A stretch of DNA of 64,000 bases from Microscilla marina ATCC 23134 (GCF_000169175.1 NZ_AAWS01000051.1:1-64000); one strand, 5' to 3'. Positions 1 to 9,828 are shown, numbered from the stretch's first letter. Made by a program: numbers and translations. The notes: generated by a model not told the origin, from the sequence alone.

Positions 1-26
1 AGTTCTCTTTTTAGGTTAGCCATTGA

Positions 27-1058
27 TTACTTAATATCGTTTTTGTTACGCATGAGCACTTGTTGAGTCCCGTTAAACTCAGCCGCGTGCCCTACCACAG
101 TTACGGCACCAGTAGGCAATGCATCGTCGCCAAAAGTAGCCGCCGAACGGGTATATACTATAGCCTCTTTGCTATCTTTGGCAATGGTTTGATTACCTTT
201 ATTGTCTTTAAACTTACCTGTTCCAGTAAAAGTAACCCCTACAATTTGCACCAATTTACCTTCATGATTATCAGTGTTCAAATCGTCAATAGTAACGGTT
301 TCGGGCGTAGGCAAGGTACCATCGGCAACCTTTTTTGCGCTATTGTTAGGCACATTGCTTACTTGCAATAATCCGTTAAACTCAGAAAGCTCAGTACCTT
401 TAACAACTACCACTATTTCGTCGCCCAAAGCAAAAGCATGGTCGCTTGTAAACCTTACTACGATTCCGCCTGAGGTATCTTGAATAAAAATGTTACGAGA
501 AGTAATGTTACCTCCATCTTTGTCAGAAGTAACTACCCCTTTTATTTTAAAGTCATCGGCAATATTTACATTGCTACCTTTATACAAGTCACGAATCTCT
601 TTGATCGAGATCACCGCAATGCCTGCGGTAGGGTCGCAACGCTCGCCCTGTAAGCCAAAAATGTCTTTGATGGTGCGCAGTTCAAGTTGCACTGTACCAT
701 TAAAAGAAGAACCCACCCCGGTAATGGTGCCATTGCCACGAGGCAAAGTACTGTTGGCAAAGTCGCGGCTGGTGCTGGTAAACAATAGAAAAGTGTTGCC
801 TGCACAGTCTGACACGGTTTTGTTGCCGTTGGCGTTCGAGGTAGTACCGTTAAACTTAGTGCCTTCAGACTCTTCAAACTGTACGCCCTCTATTTGCACC
901 AGCTTGCCGTTGTAGTTGCCAGTATTGAACTCTTCTACCGTAATTACCTTTGGAATAAGGCTTTCTGGAATGGCTATTTTTTCATCGGCGCAACTGGTCA
1001 TTCCTAACACAGCTACCCACCCCAGCAAAATGTAAAAAAATGTTTTATTCAGTCTCAT
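27..1058 (-). CDS. DUF5689-domain surface lipoprotein
   Basis: Probably an outer-membrane-anchored lipoprotein; its ligand is unknown. The N-terminus has a hydrophobic segment ending in the lipobox-like LGMTSC, so Cys23 would be lipidated. The rest reads as three related beta-rich (OB-like) units: about residues 38-135, 145-245 and 255-343. The first and third are clearly similar (NGKLVQIEGV versus EGKLVQIVGV), and the middle one (FKIKGVVTSDKDGGN...FIQD) is the classic DUF5689 pattern. It lies 46 bp downstream of a TonB-dependent receptor on the same strand, so the two are probably one operon, a common receptor/lipoprotein pairing in Bacteroidota. The reading frame is complete. The family assignment is from recognition of the repeated motif; the substrate cannot be inferred. 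Confidence 0.8.
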   Translation of the reverse strand: MRLNKTFFYILLGWVAVLGMTSCADEKIAIPESLIPKVITVEEFNTGNYNGKLVQIEGVQFEESEGTKFNGTTSNANGNKTVSDCAGNTFLLFTSTSRDFANSTLPRGNGTITGVGSSFNGTVQLELRTIKDIFGLQGERCDPTAGIAVISIKEIRDLYKGSNVNIADDFKIKGVVTSDKDGGNITSRNIFIQDTSGGIVVRFTSDHAFALGDEIVVVVKGTELSEFNGLLQVSNVPNNSAKKVADGTLPTPETVTIDDLNTDNHEGKLVQIVGVTFTGTGKFKDNKGNQTIAKDSKEAIVYTRSAATFGDDALPTGAVTVVGHAAEFNGTQQVLMRNKNDIK

Positions 1059-1104
1059 CTTTAATATAAATCTTTAATGTGTTTGTATGTAACTGAGGTT
1101 ATAA

Positions 1105-3795
1105 TTACCTGATTTGTAGTACTGTACTTATAAAGAATGTACGCCCAAAGTAGTATTGTACAAATGGCGACGGGTTGGGGTCGTTAAACGAAGCCGTGCG
1201 CTGGTTTGAGTCAATCACAAATCGGTTGTCGAACAGGTTGTTTACATTGAACTTTACCTGCAAAATCAAGCCTTTCTTTAGTTTGAATGACTTACCTCCG
1301 TAAATGTCAAAAGTATAGGCATTGTTTAGGCGTTCTACCTGGTTAAAATAAGGCTCAGGGTTGGTTTTTTCTACTGGGTTGTAGTCGGCATACATATTAT
1401 CGTAGAAGTTGTAACTAATGCCTGCATACCAGTATTTGGGTGAGCGGTAGTTAAGGTTAAGCGCTGCTACCGACTGAGCCGAACCTCCTACTTTTAAGCG
1501 GTCGTTGTATACGGTTTGGTTGTCGTTGATAATCTGCAAACCAGGGTCGGTAAATATAGTAGCCTTGGCGTTGCCCATCCAGCGCCAGTCGCCAATAGAA
1601 GCCATCCCTTTTAGCGTAAGCGCGGGTAACATTTGCCACAAAAAGTCAAACTCGATGCCACGGTGTAGTGCGCCTACCCCCGCCATACGTACGGTTACAA
1701 AATCATCGACAAACTCTCCGGTGGCAGGGTTTACATAACTTGCAAAGGTGCCCATAGTCAAAGTGCGGTTTTGCCAATAGGTTTGGTACACGTTTAGGTT
1801 AGCAGCAAAAGTAGGCGAGCGGTAGCCGTACCCAGCTTCTAATGAGAGTATTTCTTCATTGTTTAAGCCTCCACGTATGGTGTTAGACACGCGGGCGTCT
1901 ACATAAGCATCTCTGAAGAAAGGGGCACGGGTAAACATACCAGAGTTGAAAAACACATTATGGCGCCCGGTAATCTTATAGTTGGCACCCGCCTTTACGG
2001 TGTAGTTGGTAAACTGGTGTAGTTCAGACTTGCCCAAAGACGAGTCGATGAATTCTTCGTGCAAAAATTTGCCGTTTCGTTGAAACTGACTTTGTACTAC
2101 GGTTCCGGTCACAAACAAGTCAAGGTTGCCTAAGCTATATTCTGCCTGAGCAAAAGCCCCCAGCCAGCCCACAGTACCTGTGTAGTCGTACCCGATGCGG
2201 TCGCCTTCTTTGGCAAGAAAATTAGGACGTAGCAAGTTGTTGTCAGGGCGGTCGTTGAAGCGCTCTCGGTCTAGCCAGAAATCACCCCCCAAAAGGTCGT
2301 TTACAGTCTGGTAATGAAAACCACGGTACCAACGGTAGTCCAGTCCGGTAGTGATACTTAAGTTTTCATTAATGTGAGAGTTTAGGGTAGTCAAAGCACC
2401 CAACCAGTTGTGGTCATTGCGTGACTCTTGGATCATGTATTGCGACAATCGGCCTCTTACCAGTGTGTTGTCGTTGCCAGTAATAATGTTGGTAGGGGTC
2501 ACTGCTTGGTTTTGGGCAATCAAACCTGCCCAGTCTACCTGGTAAGTGCTTTCGTCGGCTCCCTGGGTAATGTTAAAAGGTACCGGGTTGCCTACATCGG
2601 CAGTACGGTTGATGCTGGTACCACCTCCGCGGCCAAACGAATAATATACAGAAGTGCTCAGGGTGGTTTTAGGGCTGATGTCCCAGTAGTGGTTCAGCAT
2701 AAACTTGGGCTTGTGGTAGCGGTTGCGTGCCGAGCTAAAACGCTTGCCATCGCGAAAGCCCCAAGCGGGGTTGTATCTTTCGTCGCCCACAGTCTGATAA
2801 GTTTCTAAGGTGGCACTTCGTCCTCCTTCGGTTACCTGAGGGGCACCAAAGGCGGTAAATACGAGTTGGTGGTTTTTACCAAACCCTTTGTAAGCCGATA
2901 AAAAGTATGCCCAAGAGTCGGCACTGGTTCCTTCGCGAAAGCCCTCGCCCTGGCGGGTAGAGCCTAATACGGTTACTGCCCAATCGCCTTTCATCAACCC
3001 AGTAGAAGCAGACACCATAGCACGGTGTTTCCACGAGCGGTTTGACATAGCATAAGACACTCTTACTCCTTTGCGAAATTCTGTAGGCTTGGTAATAATG
3101 TTGATGGTACCACCTATTGAGCTTACGGCAAGTTTAGAAGCGCCCAAACCACGTTGTACCTGTTGGTTGCGGGTTACGTCGTTCATGCCGCCCCAGTTAG
3201 ACCAAAACACCCGGCCGCTTTCCATATCGTTTACTGGAATACCATTGATCAACACGGCGGTGTTTTCGGAGCCAAAACCACGAATACGTACGCTTGAACC
3301 ACCAAAAGCACCACCTCCGGTAGATACAAATACCCCAGGGGTAGACTTGAGCATTTCAGGAAATTCCTGCGCGCCCATTTTCTCTTTAATGTCAAGCGCA
3401 CTAATGGTAGAAATAGGGGTAGGTTGTTGTCTTTTTTCATCTTGGAAAGATGCCAATACCTGTACTTCTTTCAATCCCATAGCCTGAGGGTCGAGCTTGA
3501 GCGTGGGCAGGCGCATAATTCTGCCCGCCAATACAGTGAGCGTGGTTTCATACTTTTCGTAACCAATGTAAGAAATCTCGATGGTTTGCTTACCTACGGC
3601 TACATTTTGCATCAAAAAATCACCCTTTACATTGGTCGTCACTCCTTGTGAGGTTCCTTTGATGATGACCGAAGCACCAATAAGCGCTTCTCCGGTTTCT
3701 TTGTCCATTACTCTACCCTTAATAGAGCCAGATTGGGCAAAAGAGGTACTTAGTGTTGCCACTAAGCAAATTAAAATTAGATAGAATTTTTTCAT
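1105..3795 (-). CDS. TonB-dependent outer membrane receptor with N-terminal carboxypeptidase-D-like domain
   Basis: A 22-strand-type outer membrane transporter driven by TonB. A signal peptide (MKKFYLILICLVATLSTSFA) is followed by a carboxypeptidase-regulatory-like beta sandwich at about residues 22-105 (GRVMDKETGEALIGASV). The plug domain at about 120-240 contains SVRIRGFGSENTAVLINGIP and the INIITKP ending. The beta barrel runs to the end, and the last residue is an aromatic-rich strand ending in R (FFISTVLQIR). The length of 896 aa fits a non-SusC receptor. The downstream gene is a DUF5689 lipoprotein, probably co-transcribed. A consensus-like promoter lies just upstream. The substrate is unknown; a metal-chelate, vitamin or peptide is as likely as a glycan. 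Confidence 0.93.
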   Translation of the reverse strand: MKKFYLILICLVATLSTSFAQSGSIKGRVMDKETGEALIGASVIIKGTSQGVTTNVKGDFLMQNVAVGKQTIEISYIGYEKYETTLTVLAGRIMRLPTLKLDPQAMGLKEVQVLASFQDEKRQQPTPISTISALDIKEKMGAQEFPEMLKSTPGVFVSTGGGAFGGSSVRIRGFGSENTAVLINGIPVNDMESGRVFWSNWGGMNDVTRNQQVQRGLGASKLAVSSIGGTINIITKPTEFRKGVRVSYAMSNRSWKHRAMVSASTGLMKGDWAVTVLGSTRQGEGFREGTSADSWAYFLSAYKGFGKNHQLVFTAFGAPQVTEGGRSATLETYQTVGDERYNPAWGFRDGKRFSSARNRYHKPKFMLNHYWDISPKTTLSTSVYYSFGRGGGTSINRTADVGNPVPFNITQGADESTYQVDWAGLIAQNQAVTPTNIITGNDNTLVRGRLSQYMIQESRNDHNWLGALTTLNSHINENLSITTGLDYRWYRGFHYQTVNDLLGGDFWLDRERFNDRPDNNLLRPNFLAKEGDRIGYDYTGTVGWLGAFAQAEYSLGNLDLFVTGTVVQSQFQRNGKFLHEEFIDSSLGKSELHQFTNYTVKAGANYKITGRHNVFFNSGMFTRAPFFRDAYVDARVSNTIRGGLNNEEILSLEAGYGYRSPTFAANLNVYQTYWQNRTLTMGTFASYVNPATGEFVDDFVTVRMAGVGALHRGIEFDFLWQMLPALTLKGMASIGDWRWMGNAKATIFTDPGLQIINDNQTVYNDRLKVGGSAQSVAALNLNYRSPKYWYAGISYNFYDNMYADYNPVEKTNPEPYFNQVERLNNAYTFDIYGGKSFKLKKGLILQVKFNVNNLFDNRFVIDSNQRTASFNDPNPSPFVQYYFGRTFFISTVLQIR

Positions 3796-3833
3796 AAAGC
3801 GAGGCCTTTTTATATCTGCTTGCTATTTGGCTG

Positions 3834-3862
3834 CAAAATTACGTTGGGTATTTCACTCCAAA
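3834..3862 (-). promoter_or_regulatory. Bacteroidota-type promoter for the TonB receptor operon
   Basis: Read on the minus strand, TTTG (3862-3859) is followed after 17 bases by TAATTTTG (3841-3834), which fits the Bacteroidota sigma pattern TTTG-N17..23-TAnnTTTG. It ends about 38 bases before the ATG at 3795. Prediction from sequence pattern only. Confidence 0.55.
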
Positions 3863-4503
3863 GTTAAGTTTATATGAACCTTCATTTTTGGGGTAAATTG
3901 ATGTGTACCTTTAGAGGTGTTTTTGCACTTTATAGATTGCTATATTTTATCGAAACATTTTACTTACACTTATAAAAAAAAGCCTTGAAACATTATTGAA
4001 AGGCAAGAACTCTTACAGCCAGTAAGTTAGAAAAGTACCATTGTTAAATATTAACAGCTGTCAAGTTCTTTTTGGGAAGAGATATTACTTGTTGAGTAAA
4101 AGTGAGTAAGTAGTATTGAAAAAGAAGGGGAGGAGTGGGGGATAGAAGTATCTAAAATTATTTAATTGTTAAATTTGCTTTATCAGAACAAATAAAACAT
4201 CAGAAGCCTATAATTTTGATCAGTTCAAAACGTCAGGTTAACATTGCCTGGGCAAAAACAGGGAGGTATCCAATGTGTTTTTGCCTGAGTTGATACCAGA
4301 AGTTTATTCTGAAAAAATGGGCTGATAGTTAAAATAAGGGGAGTTATTTGCCTTTTTTTAACCAAATTGAACCTGGTTTGGTTGCTTGTTTACCATGAGT
4401 AAACCCAAACAGGTGCCGAATGCACATAAAATTAATATACAAAATAAAATTATTATTCCATAATTATTGCAAATCCCCGGTAAACGGGCAAAAGGTTTTA
4501 CAC
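3863..4503. other. Gene-free divergent spacer
   Basis: AT-rich spacer between the minus-strand receptor and the plus-strand nuclease-like gene. Apart from the receptor promoter at its left edge I see no convincing gene, long hairpin or repeat here. An in-frame extension of the next gene upstream to 4420 exists but puts non-signal sequence ahead of a good signal peptide, so it was not adopted. Confidence 0.5.
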
Positions 4504-5535
4504 ATGAAAAAAACATTAGTATTGATTCTGTTGGTATGGGGAAGTGTGACCGTTTCTCAAGGACAAGGCAAAGAAAAATATCATTTGGGCAGCATTGCAT
4601 TTTATAATGTAGAGAACCTTTTTGATACCATTGACGACCCTGAGAAGCGCGACGAAGAGTATACACCCGAAGGCAGACGCAACTGGACTACCATTCGTTA
4701 CCACAAAAAACTACAGAACCTTGCCAGGGTATTGTCAAAGCTTGCCGGAGGCGATGCGCCTTCGATCATTGGTTTGTGCGAGGTAGAAAACAAACAAGTA
4801 GTAGAGGACTTGGTGAAAACCGGAGGGCTCAAGAAGTATAACTATAAAATTGTCCATTATTCGTCGCCCGACCGCCGGGGTATTGACGTGGCGTTGATTT
4901 ACCGTCCCGAATATTTTGCCCCTACTTTCAGCAAAAGCTACCGTTTGATAGACAAAACCAATCCTCGGTTTATTACTCGTGATCAGTTGTTGGTCAAAGG
5001 TAAGTTTGATGGAGACGACATTCATTTTATTGTCAACCACTGGCCATCGCGTGGGGGTGGGCAAAAACGCAGTGAGCCCCGTCGTATCAAGGCGGCTACG
5101 CTTACTCGCAGCATTGCCGATTCGCTGTTGGACGCTGATAAAAATGCCAAGATTGTGATTATGGGTGACTTGAACGACAACCCCAACGACAAGAGTTTGA
5201 CCAAGGTTTTGAAAGCTTCGGGTAAAAAACCCAAAGGCAAAAACCTGTACAACGCGATGCTGCCTTTGTATAAAAAGGGCATTGGTTCGTTGGCTTACCG
5301 CGATCAATGGTATTTGTTTGACCAAATCATTATGAGCAAAGGCTTGGTGATGGCTAAAAAATATACTTATAAGTATGTGCCCAAGTCGGCAAGGGTGTTT
5401 GCGCCTAAGTTGCTCAAGCAGCGTGGAGGCAAGTATGAGGGGTATCCATTGCGTACATTTGGTGGGCGTACTTACCTGGGGGGCTACAGCGACCACTTTC
5501 CGGTGTATATTTTTATAGCCAAGCAGGTGAAGTAG
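4504..5535 (+). CDS. Exported endonuclease/exonuclease/phosphatase-family protein
   Basis: Member of the DNase I-like / Mg-dependent endonuclease-phosphatase fold. Visible motifs are IAFYNVENLFDTIDD near the N-terminus (the catalytic Asn-Glu region), IIGLCEVEN, VNHWPSRGGG, IVIMGDLNDNPND (catalytic Asp/Asn) and GGYSDHFPV (the terminal SDHxP motif). All key motifs are present. The start at 4504 was chosen because it begins MKKTLVLILLVWGSVTVSQG, a good signal peptide; a longer frame from 4420 would bury it. The 343-aa length is normal. It probably acts in the periplasm or outside the cell on nucleic acid or phosphoester substrates; the actual substrate cannot be told. It is monocistronic, with a strong palindrome downstream. 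Confidence 0.88.
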   Translation: MKKTLVLILLVWGSVTVSQGQGKEKYHLGSIAFYNVENLFDTIDDPEKRDEEYTPEGRRNWTTIRYHKKLQNLARVLSKLAGGDAPSIIGLCEVENKQVVEDLVKTGGLKKYNYKIVHYSSPDRRGIDVALIYRPEYFAPTFSKSYRLIDKTNPRFITRDQLLVKGKFDGDDIHFIVNHWPSRGGGQKRSEPRRIKAATLTRSIADSLLDADKNAKIVIMGDLNDNPNDKSLTKVLKASGKKPKGKNLYNAMLPLYKKGIGSLAYRDQWYLFDQIIMSKGLVMAKKYTYKYVPKSARVFAPKLLKQRGGKYEGYPLRTFGGRTYLGGYSDHFPVYIFIAKQVK

Positions 5536-5621
5536 TTTTTTTATAGTCGGTAGTTTCTACAGCCTTAAGCTTTTAGCCACTAGCTTGAGGTTGGTTTGCA
5601 GGCATGTTATCGGTTTTATAG

Positions 5622-5648
5622 TTCGTTGATTATTAGCGGTTTATAAAA
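5622..5648. repeat. Short direct repeat, copy 1 (partner at 6935-6961)
   Basis: The stretch around CGTTGATTATTAGCGG and TTTATAAAAT recurs with two differences near 6935-6961. The two copies flank the MORN-repeat gene. Confidence 0.35.
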
Positions 5649-5768
5649 TTGGCATCTAAGCATTTTGTAAATCATTAAAAATCGATACATTGTAAAATCT
5701 GTAGCTACTTGTAGCATAGACAATTGAAATTTAATATTTGCATCAAGTATTTTAAAAGCCTACTTGCC

Positions 5769-5803
5769 TATACCTGCCAGGTTTTGGAAACCTGGCAGGT
5801 ATA
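5769..5803. terminator. Perfect palindrome between convergent genes, likely bidirectional terminator
   Basis: Two 16-base arms (TATACCTGCCAGGTTT and its complement) are separated by three bases. It lies between the plus-strand nuclease-like gene (ends 5535) and the minus-strand MORN gene (ends 5863). The same ACCTGxCAGGT core recurs near 35903-35945 and 45600-45641, so it may belong to a dispersed palindrome family used as terminators. No long T-run follows. Confidence 0.5.
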
Positions 5804-5862
5804 AAACGCTATTTTATTAAAAATCTACTGACTGCACTACAAGCTACAAGCTCGCTACTAAT

Positions 5863-6750
5863 TTACTTCTTGATAAATTTATTGTCTTTCCAAATGCCCT
5901 TTGCCACTATTTTTCCATTTTTTTTGTAAAAAATGCCCGGACCATTTCTTTTGTCATTTTTCCATTCACCCACAAATTTATCTCCACTTGGCCAATGGTA
6001 GCTTCCTTTGCCATTGCGTTGCCCCGATTGAAAATCACCATCGTAATATTCACCATCCGGCCAGTAAAGGATGCCATATCCGTGATGCAAATTGTCTTTC
6101 CAGTTGCCTTCATATCGCTTGCCATTGCTATACAAGCCTACTCCCTGACCATTGGCTTTTTTAGCTTTTACACTGCCCACATAATACACTTTTGTTCCTT
6201 TTTTATTGGTAAAGGTTACATAATCGCTAGACAATTTGTCTTTCAATTGAGTACGAAGGTTTTGAGCAAAAACGCTTGCTTTCTCAAGGGCAAACCTCAG
6301 GGAATCTAACTGATTGCTATTTTGTTGCTCGTTGCTTGTCACTTGCTTGGCAAGCGAGTCTGTTTGGCGTACTTTCAACGACATGTCTTGCAGAGAATCA
6401 TGGGTTTCATGAGAAAAAAGCACCCCCTTCATTTTTTCCAACTCTACCAGGTTACGCATTCTTAATTGAATAGAGCGGGTGAGTTTTAGGTTTTTGGGCA
6501 TATCGGCGAGTATTTTCTCATAGTTAAGCCAGGCTTCCCGGTATTTTTTTTGGGCAATCAAGGTGTCAACTGCCAGGTAACGGTCAAGGTAAGGCGGTTT
6601 TTTTGCATTTTCTTGGTGATGTTTTTTTACCTTCAAAGCAGTACTCAGCTTTTGTTTGAGGCCTTGAGCACGAAAAAACAGTAAAAGGGCAGAGGTGATG
6701 CTTGCTGCCAAGAGAATATAAACGACGATGATTTTACTTGGTCTTTTCAT
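5863..6750 (-). CDS. Membrane-anchored MORN-repeat protein
   Basis: The N-terminus has one transmembrane segment (about residues 8-25, IVVYILLAASITSALLLFF). A charged, probably helical stalk follows, with coiled-coil-like stretches at about 30-175. The C-terminal third has about four MORN repeats (about 195-290): GQGVGLYSNGKRYEGNW, GYGILYWPDGEYYDGDF, GKGSYHWPSGDKFVGEW, GPGIFYKKNGKIVAKGIW. MORN repeats in bacteria usually form extended beta structures for membrane or protein contact; no enzyme domain is visible. It looks monocistronic. Expected topology is an inner-membrane anchor with the repeats in the periplasm or cytoplasm; orientation cannot be settled from the sequence alone. Confidence 0.8.
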   Translation of the reverse strand: MKRPSKIIVVYILLAASITSALLLFFRAQGLKQKLSTALKVKKHHQENAKKPPYLDRYLAVDTLIAQKKYREAWLNYEKILADMPKNLKLTRSIQLRMRNLVELEKMKGVLFSHETHDSLQDMSLKVRQTDSLAKQVTSNEQQNSNQLDSLRFALEKASVFAQNLRTQLKDKLSSDYVTFTNKKGTKVYYVGSVKAKKANGQGVGLYSNGKRYEGNWKDNLHHGYGILYWPDGEYYDGDFQSGQRNGKGSYHWPSGDKFVGEWKNDKRNGPGIFYKKNGKIVAKGIWKDNKFIKK

Positions 6751-6788
6751 ATATAAATATTAATAGTCCACTGTGATAGCAGGGGTAA

Positions 6789-6826
6789 GCCTTTAGATAC
6801 TGATGTATATTGGTGCTAACCCCTGG
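6789..6826 (-). repeat. Member of the AGCACCgATATaCATC repeat family
   Basis: On the minus strand this reads close to AGCACCAATATACATCAG followed by TATCTAAAG. Related copies are at 13959-13985, 45716-45745, 45792-45820, 49195-49222 and 58071-58100. The core is a near-palindrome (ACCGAT-ATAC-ATCGGT). Confidence 0.5.
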
Positions 6827-7042
6827 TCTACCAGCAACTAAAAAAGTTATAAGGTGCTGATTACTAAATGTTTATAATTTGGCTAGATCAAAGTGCTGAC
6901 CGGTGCATGTATTTAAATACTGATACATTATATCTCGTTGATTTTTAGCGATTTATAAAATATAGTTAGCACTTCCACTTTGCCAGTAATTTATAGCGTA
7001 GCCACAGTTGACCGTCAGCTAAAACACTCCCACTACTTTCAA

Positions 7043-7861
7043 CTATTTAACAGCTGGCAATCTATTTTCAAGTTTCCTAAAATCTGGAGAAAAATACACA
7101 TGAAATCGCAACGTCCATTTTTGGTTAAAAATTGCCCCATTGCTTAAACTTTGCCCAAAAGAATACATCAGACCCGTGGCAAAAGTGACTTGTGGTTTAA
7201 GTATGTACCCAAAAGAGGTGTGGAGTCTTAAATCTTCCATAGGACTATTTACTACCGACTTCCCACTTTGCATGATCAATTCTGCTTCGGGTGCTACATA
7301 CAAAGCCCCAGGCGCTAATTTCTTTTTGTTGAGTGGAATTTTCATGTTTAACATATACCTCCACCTGTTTCTAAAAGTAAAACTACTGTTTTTCTGAAAC
7401 CCCCTCGTCCAACGATGTTCAATCCGTAATCGGTGGTACACCATGAGGCGGGGAAAAGGCACCGCAAAAAGGTACTGATGCCATATCCTCCATTCGGGCA
7501 CCATCGTTTGCTCTCCCTCCAAAATATCATCTGTATTCATGTTGAGCCTGAACACGCCTCCCAAACTAGCGGTAAATTTTTTAGAATAAAAATAACTAAT
7601 GGCGTGTCGGTTATAAATTTGCCCAACCTGCCCTGCAAACCTTGTCTGGTCTTTTTCCTGAAAACGAAAATGAGTTTGGGCAATCCAGAACAGTTTATCA
7701 GAAATGCGAATATTGCCATAAGTATTGAGCCACAGGCGAGTTGTCGCTTTCTTAAACTCAGACTTTTCGGGCACTCCTGTTTGTTGAGCGCTTATTTTTG
7801 ACGAAATAAAAAACAAACAACAACATATAAGCATTGTTGTGAGTGGGTAAAGGAATTTCAT
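7043..7861 (-). CDS. DUF2490-family outer membrane protein
   Basis: Probable beta-barrel outer membrane protein of unknown role. A signal peptide (MKFLYPLTTMLICCCLFFIS, cleaved near AQQ) precedes repeated amphipathic strands typical of DUF2490: RLWLNTYGNIRISDKLFWIAQTHFRF, YHRLRIEHRWTRGF, FRNRWRYMLNMKIPL and WTLRFHVYFSPDF. The length of 272 aa fits that family. Its start overlaps the stop of the upstream gene by 4 bases (ATGA), so the two are translationally coupled in one operon. The family call is from the strand and aromatic pattern; function is unknown in the family at large. Confidence 0.7.
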   Translation of the reverse strand: MKFLYPLTTMLICCCLFFISSKISAQQTGVPEKSEFKKATTRLWLNTYGNIRISDKLFWIAQTHFRFQEKDQTRFAGQVGQIYNRHAISYFYSKKFTASLGGVFRLNMNTDDILEGEQTMVPEWRIWHQYLFAVPFPRLMVYHRLRIEHRWTRGFQKNSSFTFRNRWRYMLNMKIPLNKKKLAPGALYVAPEAELIMQSGKSVVNSPMEDLRLHTSFGYILKPQVTFATGLMYSFGQSLSNGAIFNQKWTLRFHVYFSPDFRKLENRLPAVK

Positions 7862-9828
7862 CTTTTTAGATTTTTAATTTGTGTTGAAATTCCAAACAGT
7901 TCCAAAACTGTATTGGGGTCGTTTTCTCTTCTGAGTTTACGTTCTAACTTGGACGTATCTTGCTTTCTGAACGCCTTCATTTGTGCGTAAAGTTGGTCTA
8001 AGATTGAGCGCAGTCCTTTAGCCTGAGCACAAGTCAAGCCCACTTTGACCTTTGTCAAAACAGAAGGCACCAACAACTTATGATAAGCATCAGTAAGCCT
8101 TTCTTTTATCTGGTCGTTCATGATGGTTGCCGTAAACGGGTTCCATACTTGTTCGGTGTATAATTTTTGAATCGTATCCCAACGTTTGGGCAATAGGGCA
8201 AGCGTACTAACCAAGCTTTTCATGTTGTCTAAACAAGTAATAATGCCACGTGCCTGAGCCGATTTTGTGCTCAAATCTTCGTTGGTAGAGTATAACTTAA
8301 TTTCTTTATTGACAGCAAGGCGCATTGATTTTGTGGTTGACTTATACCGTTTGGGTAGTTTTTTTCCAAGAGAATCGCTTAGCCGGGTCAATTGATTAAA
8401 CTTTTGGATGATCACCTTCTCCAGGGCATCCAATTGTCGTTGTATTTTTTGGTTGCTGAGTTTCTTATTGAGCCTTTGGGCTACAGAGTCTACACAAGAT
8501 CGGGCATATTGGGCTATTTTAGCCAAATATGCATAACCCACCTCATTAGCATTGAGCAATGCTGGGTTGGGCCCTGTAAATGCTTTTTGTTGAGTGTTAG
8601 TAGAGTCTTGCAACGACACCAATACTTCGGGCGAATACTTTTTGTCTAAACCAAGCTGTAGCTGCATACGGTTGCGCTGCCAAAAGTCAAGTACTCCCAT
8701 TGCCTGGTATTCAACTATTTTTTTGATCACCGACAGGTATTTTTTGTCGACTTCTTGAATCACTGACAACAAAAAGAACACTTCCTCATCGGCATGCTTA
8801 AGTATGTTGAGCTTGGTATTGGTAAGCAGAAACTTACTCACCTCCATGCTTTTTTCATAATCTGCTTTTAAGTTGGCAATATGCGCTTTCTCAGCTTCTT
8901 TTAGTGGGTAACGCGCCACTTTTACCTGAAACAACGGCATAGGTATTGCTTTCCCCGAAATGCTTTTCATACCGGTAAATATATCGTTGATTTTCTGATT
9001 ACAATACGAGTTTTGTTGAATCAAGGAGGCTATTTTGCTGCCTATTTTTGTGTAACTGGTGCTATCGCTCAAATGTTGCAAACTAAGTATCTTGAGGTAC
9101 ACATGATCTAGGCTAACGGTTGTTGCCTGCGCCTGCGGAATGTTGTCTTTATATAAATAGATGGTTTTGGGTTGGAAATCTTTTTCAAGTACAATTTTCT
9201 CTAGCCGTCCTTCTTTAAAATGCCATTGCTCTGTTCTGTCTGGAGCATTGCCAAAATTGACTTCCCAGACATCGTGCGCAAAACCGCTTTTAAGAAACCT
9301 CCCCAAAAGAATTGCTTGTGTGTCTTCCATGCGTATGATCCCTTTGGCCAATCCATTCTCAAGAAGTGCACTGCTCTCGAAGAGCGTCTCTTTGATGTTA
9401 GATTTATCTACCCGGTTGATTTTATGGCTCCATTTTCCGTGTGTCTTTCCCTCCCGAAAATTGACCAACGCAGTATGAAAAACGCCGCTTAACTTTACAT
9501 TAAGCCGATAATTGACCAGCTCTTGGGTGCCATCAAGCTTAAATTTGCCAAACTGAAATCTCCAGGCTTTGCCTGGCATTTGATTCTGAAAAGTTCCATT
9601 GAGCAAAAAGTATTGCTTCAGATCAGCAGAAGCCGCATCAGCGTCAAAGCTTTTCATTGTAAAAGCACCTTGGGGAATGGTATCACCCTTTGAGGCATAG
9701 TAGCCATAATTTGCATTTACTTTGTATGCGCCAACTTGTAGCAACCTATTGATGTATTGTTTGTTTTGTCCAAAAGACGTTGTATAAAACAATACAATAC
9801 AGGTAAATATCCTTATGATCATTGGCAT
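7858..9828 (-). CDS. Exported protein of unknown function, operon with DUF2490 protein
   Basis: I do not recognise a named family. Residues 1-20 (MPMIIRIFTCIVLFYTTSFG) form a signal peptide. Residues about 30-240 are beta-rich with a repeated theme of G-x-F/W-x-x-G-x-F (GTFQNQMPGKAWRFQFGKFKLDG is the clearest case), reminiscent of MORN/YwqK-like antitoxin-fold repeats. Residues about 300-656 are long, charged and helical with many Lys and Gln and no transmembrane segment. It shares an ATGA overlap with the downstream DUF2490 gene, so the two products probably act together at the envelope. A promoter-like site followed at once by a terminator-like hairpin lies upstream. Confidence 0.7.
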   Translation of the reverse strand: MPMIIRIFTCIVLFYTTSFGQNKQYINRLLQVGAYKVNANYGYYASKGDTIPQGAFTMKSFDADAASADLKQYFLLNGTFQNQMPGKAWRFQFGKFKLDGTQELVNYRLNVKLSGVFHTALVNFREGKTHGKWSHKINRVDKSNIKETLFESSALLENGLAKGIIRMEDTQAILLGRFLKSGFAHDVWEVNFGNAPDRTEQWHFKEGRLEKIVLEKDFQPKTIYLYKDNIPQAQATTVSLDHVYLKILSLQHLSDSTSYTKIGSKIASLIQQNSYCNQKINDIFTGMKSISGKAIPMPLFQVKVARYPLKEAEKAHIANLKADYEKSMEVSKFLLTNTKLNILKHADEEVFFLLSVIQEVDKKYLSVIKKIVEYQAMGVLDFWQRNRMQLQLGLDKKYSPEVLVSLQDSTNTQQKAFTGPNPALLNANEVGYAYLAKIAQYARSCVDSVAQRLNKKLSNQKIQRQLDALEKVIIQKFNQLTRLSDSLGKKLPKRYKSTTKSMRLAVNKEIKLYSTNEDLSTKSAQARGIITCLDNMKSLVSTLALLPKRWDTIQKLYTEQVWNPFTATIMNDQIKERLTDAYHKLLVPSVLTKVKVGLTCAQAKGLRSILDQLYAQMKAFRKQDTSKLERKLRRENDPNTVLELFGISTQIKNLKR

